Below, piece by piece: positions 44,289-56,800 of a stretch of 64,000 nt of DNA. The notes under the pieces are model-generated. The model made no database searches and had not been told where the DNA came from. It worked only from the letters and a program-made list of their open reading frames with translations. How positions within the stretch are numbered: the stretch's first letter is position 1; every line of letters starts with the position of its first letter. The position numbers and the translations under genes were made by a program. The stretch is taken from positions 51,056,565-51,120,564 of the forward strand of contig CM030366.1 in assembly GCA_017893485.1 (NCBI GenBank), written 5' to 3'. The DNA comes from Hemerocallis citrina (lineage: Eukaryota; Streptophyta; Magnoliopsida; Asparagales; Asphodelaceae).

Positions 44289-47159
44289 TACAACTCCCGT
44301 TTTTTATTTTTCCATTTTTATTGGTCTCGGGTGTAATCTCTTTTGTAATTCTATAACATTTCTTTTTGTTTCATTGCTGTATCGAATAATATTAGTTCTA
44401 ATATTATTCATGAGCTATCATTTGATTTCAAGATATTGTTCGAATCTTATTTCTCAATTTGAAGTTTGAATCCCATGAATTTGTCCTTCTCTTTATTTCG
44501 TACTATGGTTTTTGGGTGATAATTTTCTGTTTATTTCATTCGTGATTTTTCCCTAGTTCATGATTATATGTATCTTCATTCTCACTCATCTTTGGATCCA
44601 TATTTAAACTATTGATTGAACCCAATAACCCACTTTTATTAGATCCTAACCCTATAACTTACTACCCATTAGCCCAATTTACCCTAATTCTCTATATATA
44701 TACACCCCCTTATTAACCCTAATTACTCCTCCTAATCATCTAAACCAACAGCCGTCATCACCCTCTCCCTCTCCTATGTGCTTTCCCGAACTCCCCTGAA
44801 CACATCTCCACCCTAGCCCGCATTGCCTCGTCAGACCCCTGACCACCGCCCTTCAACAAAAGCACCCTCCCGTCCTGCCTCTTCCACTGCACTGCAACCC
44901 ACTGTCGGCCACCCCTCGCCTAGCCAGTGTCAATCGCCGCCGTCGCAGTGCACCGTCGAGCCACTGTTGCCTTGTTCTTGCTGACCCTCTTTGCACGTAG
45001 TGTGCACGTGCCTCCCCAGGATCCTAATCCCGTTATTCAATTATTTTGGTTCTAAAATTATATAAAGGTAAGTCACCGTCTATTTCTTGAATTGTTCATT
45101 GTATCTGTGTTCAAGAATATTCATTATATTTTTTGCAAGTAGATCTCATCATATTCATCGTATATTGTTGTTGCATTGTGTCTCGTTGGGAATGTAGAGG
45201 ATTTACATGAGCTAATCCTCTCATTCTTGACTTCGTGCCGGTATTTCATGTCTTTCATGCATTTCATGTAGATCTCTTGATATTAGAAATTGTTCATGCA
45301 TACCATCTCATCGATAAACTATTATAGTGTTGTATCATAGGTTGCTAGTGATTGAACTATTGACTTGATGTATTGTTTGGCATTAGATTGATGTATGGTT
45401 GTGTTTCTTCGCTGTAATCTCATGCTTACCATGTTAATCTATGATAATCGACTAATTGAATTGATAACTAAAACCCTATATCACTTTTATACCATGAAAT
45501 AGGATAATCCAGAATTTTTACTGTTTGTCTGGAATTTGCATAATCTTTTCTACACATCTGTTGACACTGAACCATGAAAGTTTGTAAATATAAAATGTAG
45601 CCCTATGTGTCTAGTTTCTAGAACACTAAAAATTATTTAATTCTGACTTATATTGCATGAGTTATGATTATTTTAAGACTGCTATGTTTTGAATTTCCTG
45701 ATTCATGATTACACCATATTAAAATGAGTATTAAATAGATGAACTACGATCAAATATTGCCATGATAAATTCCAGATTGATAGTTAACATGCTTAGTGTC
45801 ATGATAATTATTTTTACTGATTTTTAAAATAAATATTTATAGATTTTATTACTGTAACTGATTGACATCAATAACCAGCAAGAATCGGTAATCTGTAAAG
45901 AACCATGTAATTAACCTAGCTACTATTGTCGAAACTTTGACTTTAAATATGCGTTGGAACTGGGCAGGATTCTATTTTCTAGAACTTCTAACAGATCCAC
46001 ATTTGCTATTCTATAGTAGCGGAGAATCTAATTTTGGTGTAGTAACCTACTGATGTCTAGAATTGAGTTTCCATATTTTTTACAATACAATCAGATCTAT
46101 ATTATATTTGATGCACTGAATTAGATGAATTTCTTTGCATTATCTTAGAATCATAGTGTCATCATCCTAGTATTCCCTATTAATCATCTCATCGTTTCCC
46201 AATTGACTTTATAGTCCCTAGTGCTCCCTATAGGTATCGTAATATTGCCAACCGTTATTGCATGTTGATTTAATAAAGAATTAATTCACAAGCTGGGGTT
46301 TAAGGGTGATTTAAGTAGTGGACAATATAGTGACAGTACTTGGAGGAGGGGTTGTGTTTCCCTAAATAGTGTCATCGGTTAGTGTTCTATCTATCGTATA
46401 GTGTATCATGCCCAAATTATCGTATCGTGTATCAAAGAGTGAATCATGATTCGTGAATAATGATTATCGTTGCCGAGTAAATGATCTCAGGGTACACCAC
46501 TTAGATCTAAACAAAATTGGTTGTATGCATTGAACCTGTAGTATAGGACGCAATAGTACATGCATTAGTTAGGACTAAAATAAATAATAGACTTAAGATT
46601 GTCATCACATCATCATTGCATATTGTCATCATTATGGAATATTGTTATCAATATTGTTTACTGCTATTGTTATCATTATTGTTATTGTTATTGACTATCC
46701 TTATTTCCATTGTTCCCTGCTTTTCTCTACTTACTATCCATGACTTGCTCTAAGGACATTTTATTCTCTCTTTTTAGATTAACAACTTACAGGTAATCAA
46801 GGAGAACTGCCTGATGGATTGAAAGAACAACATTGGCAAAAGAATTGATAGCCTCGTCACTGATTTACTTATCATTTATGTTATAGAGGCTTAAATCATT
46901 GAATATTATTATTTTATTGTATAGTGGGCATTTGACCACAGGATTGTTATTTTTTTCCGAATTTGGTTATCTTGTTGCTATTTCATGTTGCAATTCGTTT
47001 TGTGATTCCTGTGGTTATGCTTATATGCATGCATGGTTGTATCGCTTTCATGTTTATATTGTTGAGTTGAATTAGTAAGAGCTTATGGATGACGCTAGTC
47101 ATTCACTGGATCAAAGTCACACGCTTGTATTCCATATTTTTGGGAAGCGGGGCATGACA
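44289..47159 (+). repeat. 5' LTR of chromovirus D
   Basis: Starts TACAACTCCCG where family members have TGTAACTCCCG (two transitions, or a damaged end) and ends GGGGCATGACA. TATA-like TATATATATA at 44693-44702. A GC-rich patch at 44750-45010 ends in GTGCACGTGCC. Length about 2.87 kb. Confidence 0.8.
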
Positions 47160-47168
47160 ATTTTTTAG

Positions 47169-47186
47169 TGGTATCAGAGCCCCAGG
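47169..47186 (+). other. Primer-binding site of chromovirus D
   Basis: TGGTATCAGAGCC then CCAGG (two extra C against the iMet complement), 9 nt after the LTR. Confidence 0.8.
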
Positions 47187-47364
47187 TTTGGATGATATAT
47201 CAGTCAAACTTGACTAACATATAGAGGTTTGGCTTTGACTGATATATTAGTCAGATTTGGGTTTAACCGATTTGACACAACAGTATGTACAACACGTGAA
47301 TCACATGGATAATTGATAGCCAACCTATATCTGGAATCTAATCATTTTATTTCAATTGCAGACC

Positions 47365-48579
47365 ATGGCTAGAAAGGGTGCTTCGTACTCCCGAACTGAG
47401 GATGATCTGTAGGAGGAGCCGACTGTTGCACAGATGATGCAGCAGATGATGCAGATGCAGCGTAAGCACAATGAGCTGATGTGGGTGGCTTTTGAAACTA
47501 CCAACAGGGAACCTACTGTACTGGCACCCGGATTGCTGCCACCAAGACCTGGTAGTGTGGTAGATATCATGAGGCTACATCCAGTTAAATTTTTAGGTAC
47601 CAAGAGTCCGCTTGAAGTCGAGCAATGGCTTATTCGGACCGAGCAGCTGTTGACTGCAGCAAGAATATCGGATGTTGATCGGATGGATGTCATGAGAACC
47701 CAGCTCATTGATCTCGCCCACATCTGGTGGCAAGCTGAGGCTGAACGATTGGGGCGACCCATCACCTGGGCCATCTTCACAGAGAGCTTCTCACGAAGTT
47801 CTTTCCGAGTGTCATTAAATATGAAATGGAACGGCAATTTGTCTTGCTAACCCAGGTTCGTCAGATATTATTGCAATTTTTGTTTTTTATTTCATAATGT
47901 AACAGCGTTAAACTAAGCATCGTCTTGAACCAAGGGAGTCGGACCGTAGACGAGTACGCTGCAGAATTTACCCGACTAAGCTGCATTGCTACTTCCATGG
48001 TGGCAAATGATGAAGATAGAGGTTGTCGTTTCTTGTTGGGACTGGATATTGAGATTCAAGATCGCCTTGCGGCCCTGCAACACCGATCGTATGCGGATAT
48101 CGTGGATGCTGCTAGGATCCAGGAGCAGACTTATAAGAGGAAGTGTGCCATTCTGCAGTCTATTTTGCACTCTGTTGCTGCTAGGTCTTCTGGAGGACCT
48201 ATTCGGAGGCCAGTCTCGACCCCTCCTGCAAGAGCATCGCCCTATCCACCTGCTGCCCCGAGAGTGAACCAGACTTGTGATTACTGCCGCAGGGTTGGAC
48301 ATCTGCGCAATGACTGCAAGTTAGCAAATCACTAATGCCTATTGTGTGGAAGTAATGACCACATGGTTCGTGATTGCTCGAGGAGCAGACCCCTTGCACG
48401 AGTTGGATGTCCCGTTCCATAGGGAGCCCTTGCTCGTGGTAAGGGCGGACCACCAGTCCCACCTCAGAGGCAGGTTTTCGAGCAGAGGAGAGGCGCTCCT
48501 AGAGGAGGTCCTTCTAGAGGTCGTGGTCAGGCCTATAATCTTACAGAGGATGCTGAGACTGCTTTGGGCATTGTTCCAG
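47365..48579 (+). pseudogene. gag of chromovirus D
   Basis: ATG at 47365: MARKGASYSRTEDDL then a stop (TAG, 47410), EEPTVAQMMQQMMQMQRKHN, MRLHPVKFLGTKSPLEVEQW, HIWWQAEAERLGRPITWAIF, a frameshift near 47790, VIKYEMERQFVLLTQ, about 75 unexplained bases, LNQGSRTVDEYAAEFTRL, then zinc knuckles CDYCRRVGHLRNDC and (after a stop) CLLCGSNDHMVRDC-like, and a basic linker to LTEDAETALGIVPG. Two C-X2-C-X4-H-X4-C knuckles bind genomic RNA. Similar throughout to the minus-strand gag at 42.8-44.0 kb, including the ~75-base insertion, so that insertion predates their divergence. Confidence 0.87.
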
Positions 48580-48724
48580 GTATATCTTTAATTGTGTTTT
48601 ATTTTGATTTTCTTGCTATCTTGTTATTCTATTCTATTGCTTTGTCCTCTTAACCTCTCATCCATGTATGTTTCTTGCATTTTGCTTTCTACATATTGTG
48701 TTCTCACCTTTGACTCCTTGCTAG
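48580..48724 (+). other. 145-bp GT-AG intron between gag and protease (element D)
   Basis: Donor CCAG|gtatat and acceptor ccttgctag|GCATTATC; T-rich. Joining gives IVPG-II in frame. Same position and phase as the intron of element A, with diverged sequence. Confidence 0.72.
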
Positions 48725-49419
48725 GCATTATCTGTAACCCCCGTTTTCCCAAATCCGTATTTTCTGTGTATTATCTGTGTTTGGGTTCTTTATGAAATGT
48801 TTCGTCTCATAAATTCGTTTTATTTCAAATTTATTTTGTATCTCCTGTTAAAATCCATTTCTTTTTATTAATTGTATTTATTGTTATTTTCAAACGATTT
48901 TTATATGGAAGTACAAACCCTATTAATGTTGTTATTATTATTTTTGTTATCAGTATTATTATTATTATTGTTAATTTTATTTTTATCATTATTATTATGA
49001 TTATTGGTATTATTGGTATTATTGTTATTATTATTATTAATAATATTATCCTTGATTTTCTAATTTAAAAATCTATTTCTATTGATAATTGTATTGTGGT
49101 AATTTCAAATAATTCCCATATTATAGTACAAAATATATTTGTTATGTAATCCAACCTTTTATTGGTTATTTTATTCTCTATTGGATTTTAACCCCTAACA
49201 ACCCAAACCCATAATATCCTATACCTGTTTATTAATCCCCAACACACTTCCATCCTATACTACCCTACCCATTTGCAGTCCCCATACCTGAAACCCGTTT
49301 CATATTTTCAGCCGTCATCCTCCTACTCCCCCTAACCCTAAAACTAAAATACCTTTATATATAACCCTACCCTGCTAACCTAAACCCTAGCCTCCTCCTA
49401 CTTTTCTATCTCCCCGTTT

Positions 49420-49780
49420 CCTTGGTCCCCTCCGCTTGCTCGTGCTGCGCTCGCGACCCTGCAGTGCGCCAGCCACCTCGACCCGCAGCTATAGCCCCCG
49501 TCCTATGCAGCGTCACCGGTGCCACCGCAGCCCATTCGCAACCCCTGTCACGACCTCACCTCAGCATCGACTGTAGGATCAGCCAGAGCACCGCCCTCTC
49601 CCTCGGTGACCACTGCCTCGCACCACCCGGTCATCACCCTACCACTCGACGACAGCAGTACTGCACTGTGCTTCCTCCCTGCCGTGTCGTCCTCTCGGCA
49701 ACACAGCCACCTACCTGTGGCCACTGCCCTCGCCGTCACTATCCCTGCTGCGCCGTCGCTTATCGTCGGATCCATGCCTG
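49420..49780 (+). other. GC-rich patch with an open frame in array LTR-A
   Basis: The frame 49422-49904 (160 codons) is matched in LTR-C by 59518-59946 (142 codons), both ending with the peptide FFDHHDHHVPLID. LTR-B has frame breaks (only the tail is open, from 54634). The peptide is Cys/His/Pro-rich and matches no family I know. Absence of stops is partly due to high GC content, so a protein is doubtful. Confidence 0.3.
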
Positions 49781-51759
49781 TGTAGCCCATTGGTGGTTGT
49801 TTTGTGATTGGGTTACTGTTGATCAAAGTGAGTTGATCACTTTGATTTTGGGCCATTGGGTCTTCTTTGATCATCATGATCATCATGTTCCCTTGATTGA
49901 TTGATTCCTTGCCGTCGATCACCCATGATCTTGATCTTTTGATCGCGGCCGTCGATTGCTTGACCCCTTGATCTCGACCGTCGAATTTGCCTGATCATCA
50001 TCATCATCATCATCAGTCTTGATCTGGCCGACTGATCTTATCCGACCATCTTGATCTTGATCTTCGATCTCAGCCGTCCGATTGTGTTTGTGATCTCGAT
50101 CGTTTTCTTCTTGTTCGTGACCAGTTGTTCATCTTGTTCGTGATTCGTTCGTTGTGTTCGTACCCGAGAATCCATTCCCGTTATTATTGCTCTTGCTTTG
50201 CCGTTTTCGTCATCATCTCTCAGGCAAGTAACTTGTATTCTTTTCTTTGTAAAATACAAGTACTAAATACCACCAGTAGTGTAGTTTTGTTCTAGAGATA
50301 ATTTTTGTGTGAAACCGTCTGTTGTATCTTGTCTCTATTCTGTTGACCCGCCTGTAGTTGTCTCACTACACATATGACATGAAATAACTTAGGGATGACC
50401 ACTTCTTGATGATTACATGCATGTTGTTCGTATGATATCGTGTGCTTGATTTGTTGATAGTAGTATAACTTGTTGTAGATTTGTGAAATAACCTACACCA
50501 TGTTACTTGGACATATAGTACACCGTATTTCATGTTTGGTTATGATTTGGATGAGTTTCATGTAAACTAGTTGATTTTGTGCATGAAGAATATTTTCAAT
50601 TTGGTCGATTCCGATTTTTATTCAGTATTTTAGACTCTATTAAGTTCAGTATATTAAAATTATTTGTGGACATTAACGGTAGAGAATTCTGTCTATTTTC
50701 CAACCCTTCTGACAGATCTCTGTTTTGATTTATGAGTTGTGCGTTATGACTATTTTACTATAGTGATGTAGAAACATTCCAGATTTCATTTTATATGAAT
50801 TTTGTGGAATAAACTATTTTTATTTAGATGTCAAAAGTATTATTTTGATCCAATATTTTGCTGAGTATAACTAGACCTGATTGGGATTAACCCTGAATCT
50901 TTGTGGATTTAATTAATGAGTTTTACCAACTATTTTATACTTGCAAATGATAACTATACTAGCAGAATTTCATTGCTGTTCAGTAAAGATACATAATTTC
51001 GACCTGATTCTACTTGCTGTTTGAAAAACCTTTCTGAATATGAAAGTTATCCTATTGTATCTAGTTTATTACCCTTTTGACGGATCTGGATTTCGATTTA
51101 TATTTTGTGAGATATTGTTGTTTTGGTAATGCAGTGATTATGATTACAGATTTATAAAACTTCCTTATCTTGTTGCTCTCTGATTTTACTTGACTATTGT
51201 ATTTATGTTGGAAAATTATGCAACTTGATTTTTTGTTACTAACCATACTAGGTAGTAACCCAAATTTTTTGTGGATTTAATTAGTGAGTTTTCATGCTGT
51301 TTTTCTTTTTATGAATACAAACTTCTTATTTCTGGCTGAACATGTTTTCTGGATTCAAATCTGTTTTAAGACTTGTTTTTGTGAATTACCATATGACTTA
51401 TATATATTTCTTAGATTCGGCTAGGAGTCTATTTTCCAGAGTCTTTGACGGATCCATATATACATTTTTGTAGCAACGGGAATTCCAGATTTAGTTCAGT
51501 AATGTCGTGTTGTCCTGAACTAGAAATTTTATTGTTCTGTCATGTTAAGAGTTGTTTTTCACCTGTACATGTTTATCTTTTAACCTGAGCCTGTTACTTG
51601 TTTATGCTATGTTGTACTTGCTCTGTTTTGTAACACATAATGCCTGTTTGATAATAATAACAAAATAACCAAGCCGGGGTTAAGGGAAAGATTTGGTAGT
51701 GGAAAATATAGAAATTTGTACTCAGAAGGGAGATCGTGTTTCCCATTTTATGTTTGATT

Positions 51760-52000
51760 CATGTTGATACATGAACCTATTGATGCATGGACCTGTTGGT
51801 TAGTGTACCTGTTACCTATTTATGCACGGACCTGTTGATTCGTGTACCTGTCACCTGTTGAGGCATGGACCTGTTGGGTTGTGTACCTGTATCCTATCGA
51901 TGCATGGACCTGTTGGTTCATGTACTTGTTGATTCATGAACCTGTCGATGCATTAATCTAATGATTCGTGTACCTATCTGATTCATGAACCTGTTCATGT
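51760..52000 (+). repeat. 39-40-bp tandem repeat in array LTR-A
   Basis: Units of tgatgcatggacctgttggt followed by tcgtgtacctgttacctgt; about five units here. Equivalent arrays are at about 56790-56990 (LTR-B) and 61835-62045 (LTR-C), with different unit numbers and order. Confidence 0.8.
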
Positions 52001-52785
52001 TTTCCGTTTTCCTGATCCCTGAGTACACGGCTCTATGGACACCACTACGATATCTAAATACAAACTTGTTTGAATTTAGCAACTATGTGGTAAAAGGATG
52101 GACGCATGAAGTGCCACTTAGATAATAATAAATACAAGACTTGACTTGACACGACATAACTTGACATGCCTGACACCTGTTACATGATACCTGTTACATG
52201 CTTGCCTGATACATGTTACCAACCTGTTAGCGCATTATGTTATTTGATTCTGTTTATGCTTCATGCTAGTTGTTCTATTTTGTTGCCATGTATATTCCAT
52301 GCTTTGTAGTTTATTCTTTTCCATGTACTCGTGCCTGCACTAAAAGCGGCTGTAACTTGCATTGACAGGAGTTTTGTTTTCTTTTCCTCTTCTTGCAATT
52401 TATTCAATTGCAGATCAGGGTGATCAACTGCCCGATGGAGTAGGTGATCTGAGATTCTAGTTGCTGGAGATTTTTCTATATCTATTTATTTTTCTTGTTG
52501 CTTATCTTGAACAATTGTACTTGGTTACTTAGATTATTTGTATTTGGAAAACGTGACCCAAGTTTATTGACTTGTTCAGATCTAGTTTATTTGAGATTAA
52601 TATAATTTTGTTTCAAGTAAATCCTGTTGGTATTTTGATTCATATATGCATGCTTGGTTGGCTTCTCCTGTTTCCTACTCTGATTATTCCTGTGAAATGT
52701 TGTAAAGATCCTAACAGCTTATAGATGATGAAAATCATTCGCACGGCTTAGTCATGTATCTCTCTTCGGAAAGCGGGGTGTGACA

Positions 52786-53801
52786 AGGTTTTTAGCGGTA
52801 TCAGAGCCCAGGTTAGGCTAATATATTAGCTTGACTGATATATTGGACAAGTTTGGCTCGATTTGTGATCGGCACAACAGTACACAGACCATGCATGCAT
52901 GAATGAATTAATAATCAACAATTAATCCGGATACTAGTCTTATTCCATTCATTTTGATCACTTCTTATTCAATCTCTTAATTCCTTGATTCTTCCATCTT
53001 TTTCAGTCGTCCTCTTTGATTGATTTCTTCTTGGGTATGAATTCATCCTTTCCATACCCATATTTCTTGATTCTGGTGTCATCCATTCTTTTCTTCATGC
53101 TTGGTTCGTTGATTGGAATTGCTGGATCTACTTCGACATTTTAGCGGCTTGGATCATCACCAGGAGACGAAGTGTCATCCTTTGCACCAAGATGTAGATG
53201 CAGAGTCTTCCCGATCAAAGTAGCTCAGCGAAAGCGTTGTTAACCCATAACCCACAGGTCCCAGGATTCTCTTGTTGTTTCTCCTTCCCTGTATTGTTTG
53301 CTTCTTTCTATTCCTTGTACTCGTCTTCATCCGTTGACTCATTGGCTGGTCTAACTCTTCCTTGTCCATCCTTTCTTCGATTCCAGCTCTATCTGTTTCT
53401 TCATCTCTTTGCCTTACTATCTTGTAAGTCTTGTGTTGTTTCTTCTTTATTTTTGATACCGATTACTTCCTTCTTGCATTCCATTTTACCATCATGCACC
53501 CATTTATTATTTGATTCAATTCCTCCCTATTCATTCTCTCTTTGATTCTAGTTCTGCCTACTCCCTATCTTACTTTGTTATCTTGTATTGATTCTTTCCA
53601 TTTGATACTGTTTATTTTCTTTCATACATTTCATTTGACCTCATTGTTATCTTCTTTCTCTTTTTCTGGTGTTGCCACTGTTTTGTTCCATTCCCTAGTT
53701 CTCTGTTTTATTACCCTCCCCCAAGTTTGCTTTTGCCATGTTATATGTACCGCATAATCAAATTTTGATGACGAAATTTTGTTGTAAGGTCGGTAGGTTT
53801 T
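52786..53801 (+). other. Array internal region 1 (1016 bp, non-coding)
   Basis: PBS at 52796 reads CGGTATCAGAGCCC (first T changed to C). Pyrimidine-rich sequence, the iMet-like insert at 53214-53267, more CT-rich DNA, then the degenerate pre-LTR block (TTTTGATGACGAAATTTT). Open frames are hydrophobic by-products of T/C richness. It aligns with the 793-bp internal region at 14044-14836, with about 130 extra bases before the tRNA insert. Confidence 0.85.
53214..53267 (+). pseudogene. Initiator tRNA-Met 5' fragment in internal region 1
   Basis: ATCAAAGTAGCTCAGCGAAAGCG, slightly more decayed, then ...AACCCATAACCCACAGGTC and CCAGGAT. The anticodon arm is weakened (gttaaCCCATAAcccac), consistent with age. 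Confidence 0.75.
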
Positions 53802-56800
53802 GTAACCCCTGTTTCCCCAAATCTGTATTTCCTGTGTATTATCTGAGTTTGGGTACTTTATGAAATTTTTCGTTTCTTAAATTCATTTAATTTCAAATTT
53901 ATTTTGTATCACCTATTAAAATCCATTTCTTTTCATTAATTGTATTTATAGTTATTTTCAAACAGTTTTTATATGGTAGTACAAACCCTATTAATGATGT
54001 TATTATTATTATTACTGTTAATTTTATTTTTATCATTATTATTATAATTATCGGTATTATTGGTATTATTGTTATTATTATTATTAATATTATTAGCCTT
54101 GATTTTTAATTTAAAAAACTATTTCTATTGATAATTGTGTTGTAGTTATTTCAAATAATTTCCATATTAGAGTATAAAATATATTTGTTATGTAATCCTA
54201 CCTTTTATTGGTTATTTTATTTTCTATTCGATTTTAACCCCTAACAACCCAAACCCATAATATTAATCCCCAACCCACTTCCATCCTATACTACCCTACC
54301 CATTTGCAATCCCCATACCCGAAACCCATTTCACTTTCCAGCCTTCATCCTCCTACTCCCCCTAACCCTAAAACTAAAATACCTACGTATATAACCCTAC
54401 CCTGCTAACCTAAACCCTAGCCACCTCCCGCTCATCTATCTCTCCCTTCTCGTTGGTCACCTCCGCCTGCTCGCGCCGCCCTCGCGACCCCGCAGTGCGC
54501 CAGCCACCTCGACCCGCAACTGCAGCCCCCGTCCTCCACAGCGTCACTGGCACCACCGTAGCCCAGTAGCGACCCCTGTCGTGACCTCACCTCGGCAGCG
54601 ACTATAGGATCAGCCAGAGCACCGCCCTCTCCCTTGGTGACCACTGCCTCATGCCACCCAGTCATCGCCCTGCCACTTGACGACAACAGCACTGCACCAT
54701 GCTTCCTCCCTGCCGTGCTGTCCTCTCGGCGATGCAGCCACCCACCTGTGGCCACCGCCCTTACCGTCACTGTCCCCGCTGTGCCATTGCCAGCCGTTGG
54801 ATCCATGCCTGTGCAGCCCCTTGGTGGTTGCTGTGTGATTAGGTGGCTGTTGATCACTTCGATTTTGGGACGTCGGATCTTCTTTGATCATCATGATCAT
54901 CATGTCCCCTTGATCGATTGATTCGTGGCCATCGATCACCCGTGATCTTGATCTCTTGATCGTGGCCATCGATTGCTGGATCCCTTGATCTCGACCGTCA
55001 GATCTGCTTGATCATCATCATCTTCATCATTAGTCTTGATCTGGCCATCCAATCTGATCCGATCATCTTGATCTTGATCTTCGATCTCAGCCGTCCGATT
55101 GTGTTCGTGATCTCGATCGTCATTATCTTGTTCGCAATCAGTTTTTCATCTTGTTCGTGATCATCTCGTTCGTGATTCGTTCATTGTGTTCGTGTCCGGG
55201 AATTCGTTCCCGTTATTCTTGCTCTTGCTTCGTCGTCTCTCAGACAAGTAACTTGAATTCTTTTCTTTGTGTAATACAAGTACAAATTACTGTTTGTAGT
55301 ATAGTTGTGTTCTAGAGAAAATTCTTGTGTGAAATGCCCTGTTGTATCTTGTCTCTATTGTGTTGACCCGCCCGTAGTTGTCTCACTACACACATGACAT
55401 GAAATAACTTAGGGATGACCACTTCTTGATGTTTACATGCATGTTGTTCGTATGATATCGTGTGCTTGATGTGTTGATAGTAGTATAACTTGTTGTAGAC
55501 TTGTGAAATATCCTATACCATGTTCCTCTGACATCTAGTACACCATATTTCATATTTGGTTATGATTTGGATGAGTTTCATGTGAACTAGTTTATTTTAT
55601 GCATGAAGGATATTTTTGGTTTTTTCGATTTCCATTTTTATTCAGTATTTTGGACCCTATTAAGTTCAGTATATTAAAATTATTTGTGAATATGGACTTT
55701 AGAGAATTATATCTATTTTTCAACCATTCTAACAGATCTCAGTTTCGATTTATGAGTTGCGAGTTATGACTATTTTACTACAATGGGGTAGGACAATTTC
55801 AGATTTCGTTTTATATGAATTTTGTGGAGTAAACTATTTTTATTCTGATGTTAAAAGTATTATTTTGATCCAATATTTTGCTGAGTATAACTAGACCAGA
55901 TTGGGATTAACCTTGAAATTTTGTGGATTTAATTAATGAGTTTTACCAACTATTTTATACTTGCAAATAAAATCTATACTAGCATAATTTCCTGCTGTTC
56001 AGTAAAGATACATAATTTCGACGTGATTCTACTTGCTTTTTGAAAAATCTTTCTGAATATGAAAGTTAGCCTATTTTATCTAGTTTATAACTCTTTTGAC
56101 GGATCTGGATTTCGATTTACATTTTGTGAGATATTGCTGTTTTGGTACTGCAATGTTTATGATTCCAAATTTACAAAACTGCCGTATCTTGTTGCTTTCT
56201 GATTTTACTTATTGCCGTATTCTAATTATGTTGGAAAACTATGAAACTTTATTTTCTATTACTGAACATACTGGGAAATACCCCAGGTTTTTCGTGGATT
56301 TAATTAGTGAGTTTTCATGCTATTTTCCTGTTTATGAATACAAATTTCTGATTTTTGGCTGAACACGGGAATCTGTTTTAAGACTTATTTTTGTGAATTA
56401 CCATATGACTTATATATATTTCTGAATTCGGCTGGGAGTCTATTTTCTATATTCTTTGACGGATCCAGATTTGCATTTTTGTAGCAATGAGAATTCCATA
56501 TTTAGTGCAGTACTGTTGTGCAGTTCTGAACTTGAAATTTCATCGTTCTGTCCTGTTAAGAGTTGTATTTCACCTGTACACATTTATCTTTTAACCTGAG
56601 ACTGTTACTTGTTTATGCTTTGTTATACTTTCTCTGTTTTGTAACACATACGTGCCTATTTGATAATAATAACAAAATAACCAAGTCGGGGTTAAGGGAA
56701 AGATCTAGTAGTGGAAAATATAGAAATGTGTACTTAGAAGGGGGCCCGTGTTTCCCATTTTATCTTTGATTCATGTTGATATATGAACCTGTTGATGCAT

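Larger units (their letters stand above)
44289..48732 (+). mobile_element. Chromovirus D: 5' half of a plus-strand relative of element A
   Basis: Contains an LTR (44289-47159), PBS, gag with double zinc knuckle and an intron. It is then cut at 48732, eight bases into the protease exon, by the first LTR of the downstream array. Gag is clearly similar to that of element A. The LTRs are also similar over stretches (for example tctaatattattcatgagctatca and attgttcgaatcttatt). The rest of pol and the 3' LTR would lie beyond the array, outside the window. Confidence 0.85.
48733..52785 (+). repeat. Array LTR-A
   Basis: 4053 bp. Landmarks shared with LTR-B and -C: an (ATT)n tract (48925-49050), TATATATAA at 49366-49374, a GC-rich patch (49420-49780), GATC-rich ttgatcatcatgatcatcatg-type words (about 49865-50050), a 39-40-bp tandem repeat (51760-52000) and the end GGGGTGTGACA. 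Confidence 0.9.

Noticed and set aside
49863..50060. GATC/TGATCATCATGATCATCATG clusters as a regulatory code
   Set aside because: Present in all three LTRs but simple-sequence in nature; no known plant factor or structure is supported by sequence alone.
53198..53757. Hydrophobic Ser/Leu/Phe-rich frames in array internal regions (also 58004-58773, 63211-63830, 14610-14969)
   Set aside because: The sequence is pyrimidine-rich, which codes for such residues by chance. Frames differ between copies and include the tRNA insert; no family is recognisable.
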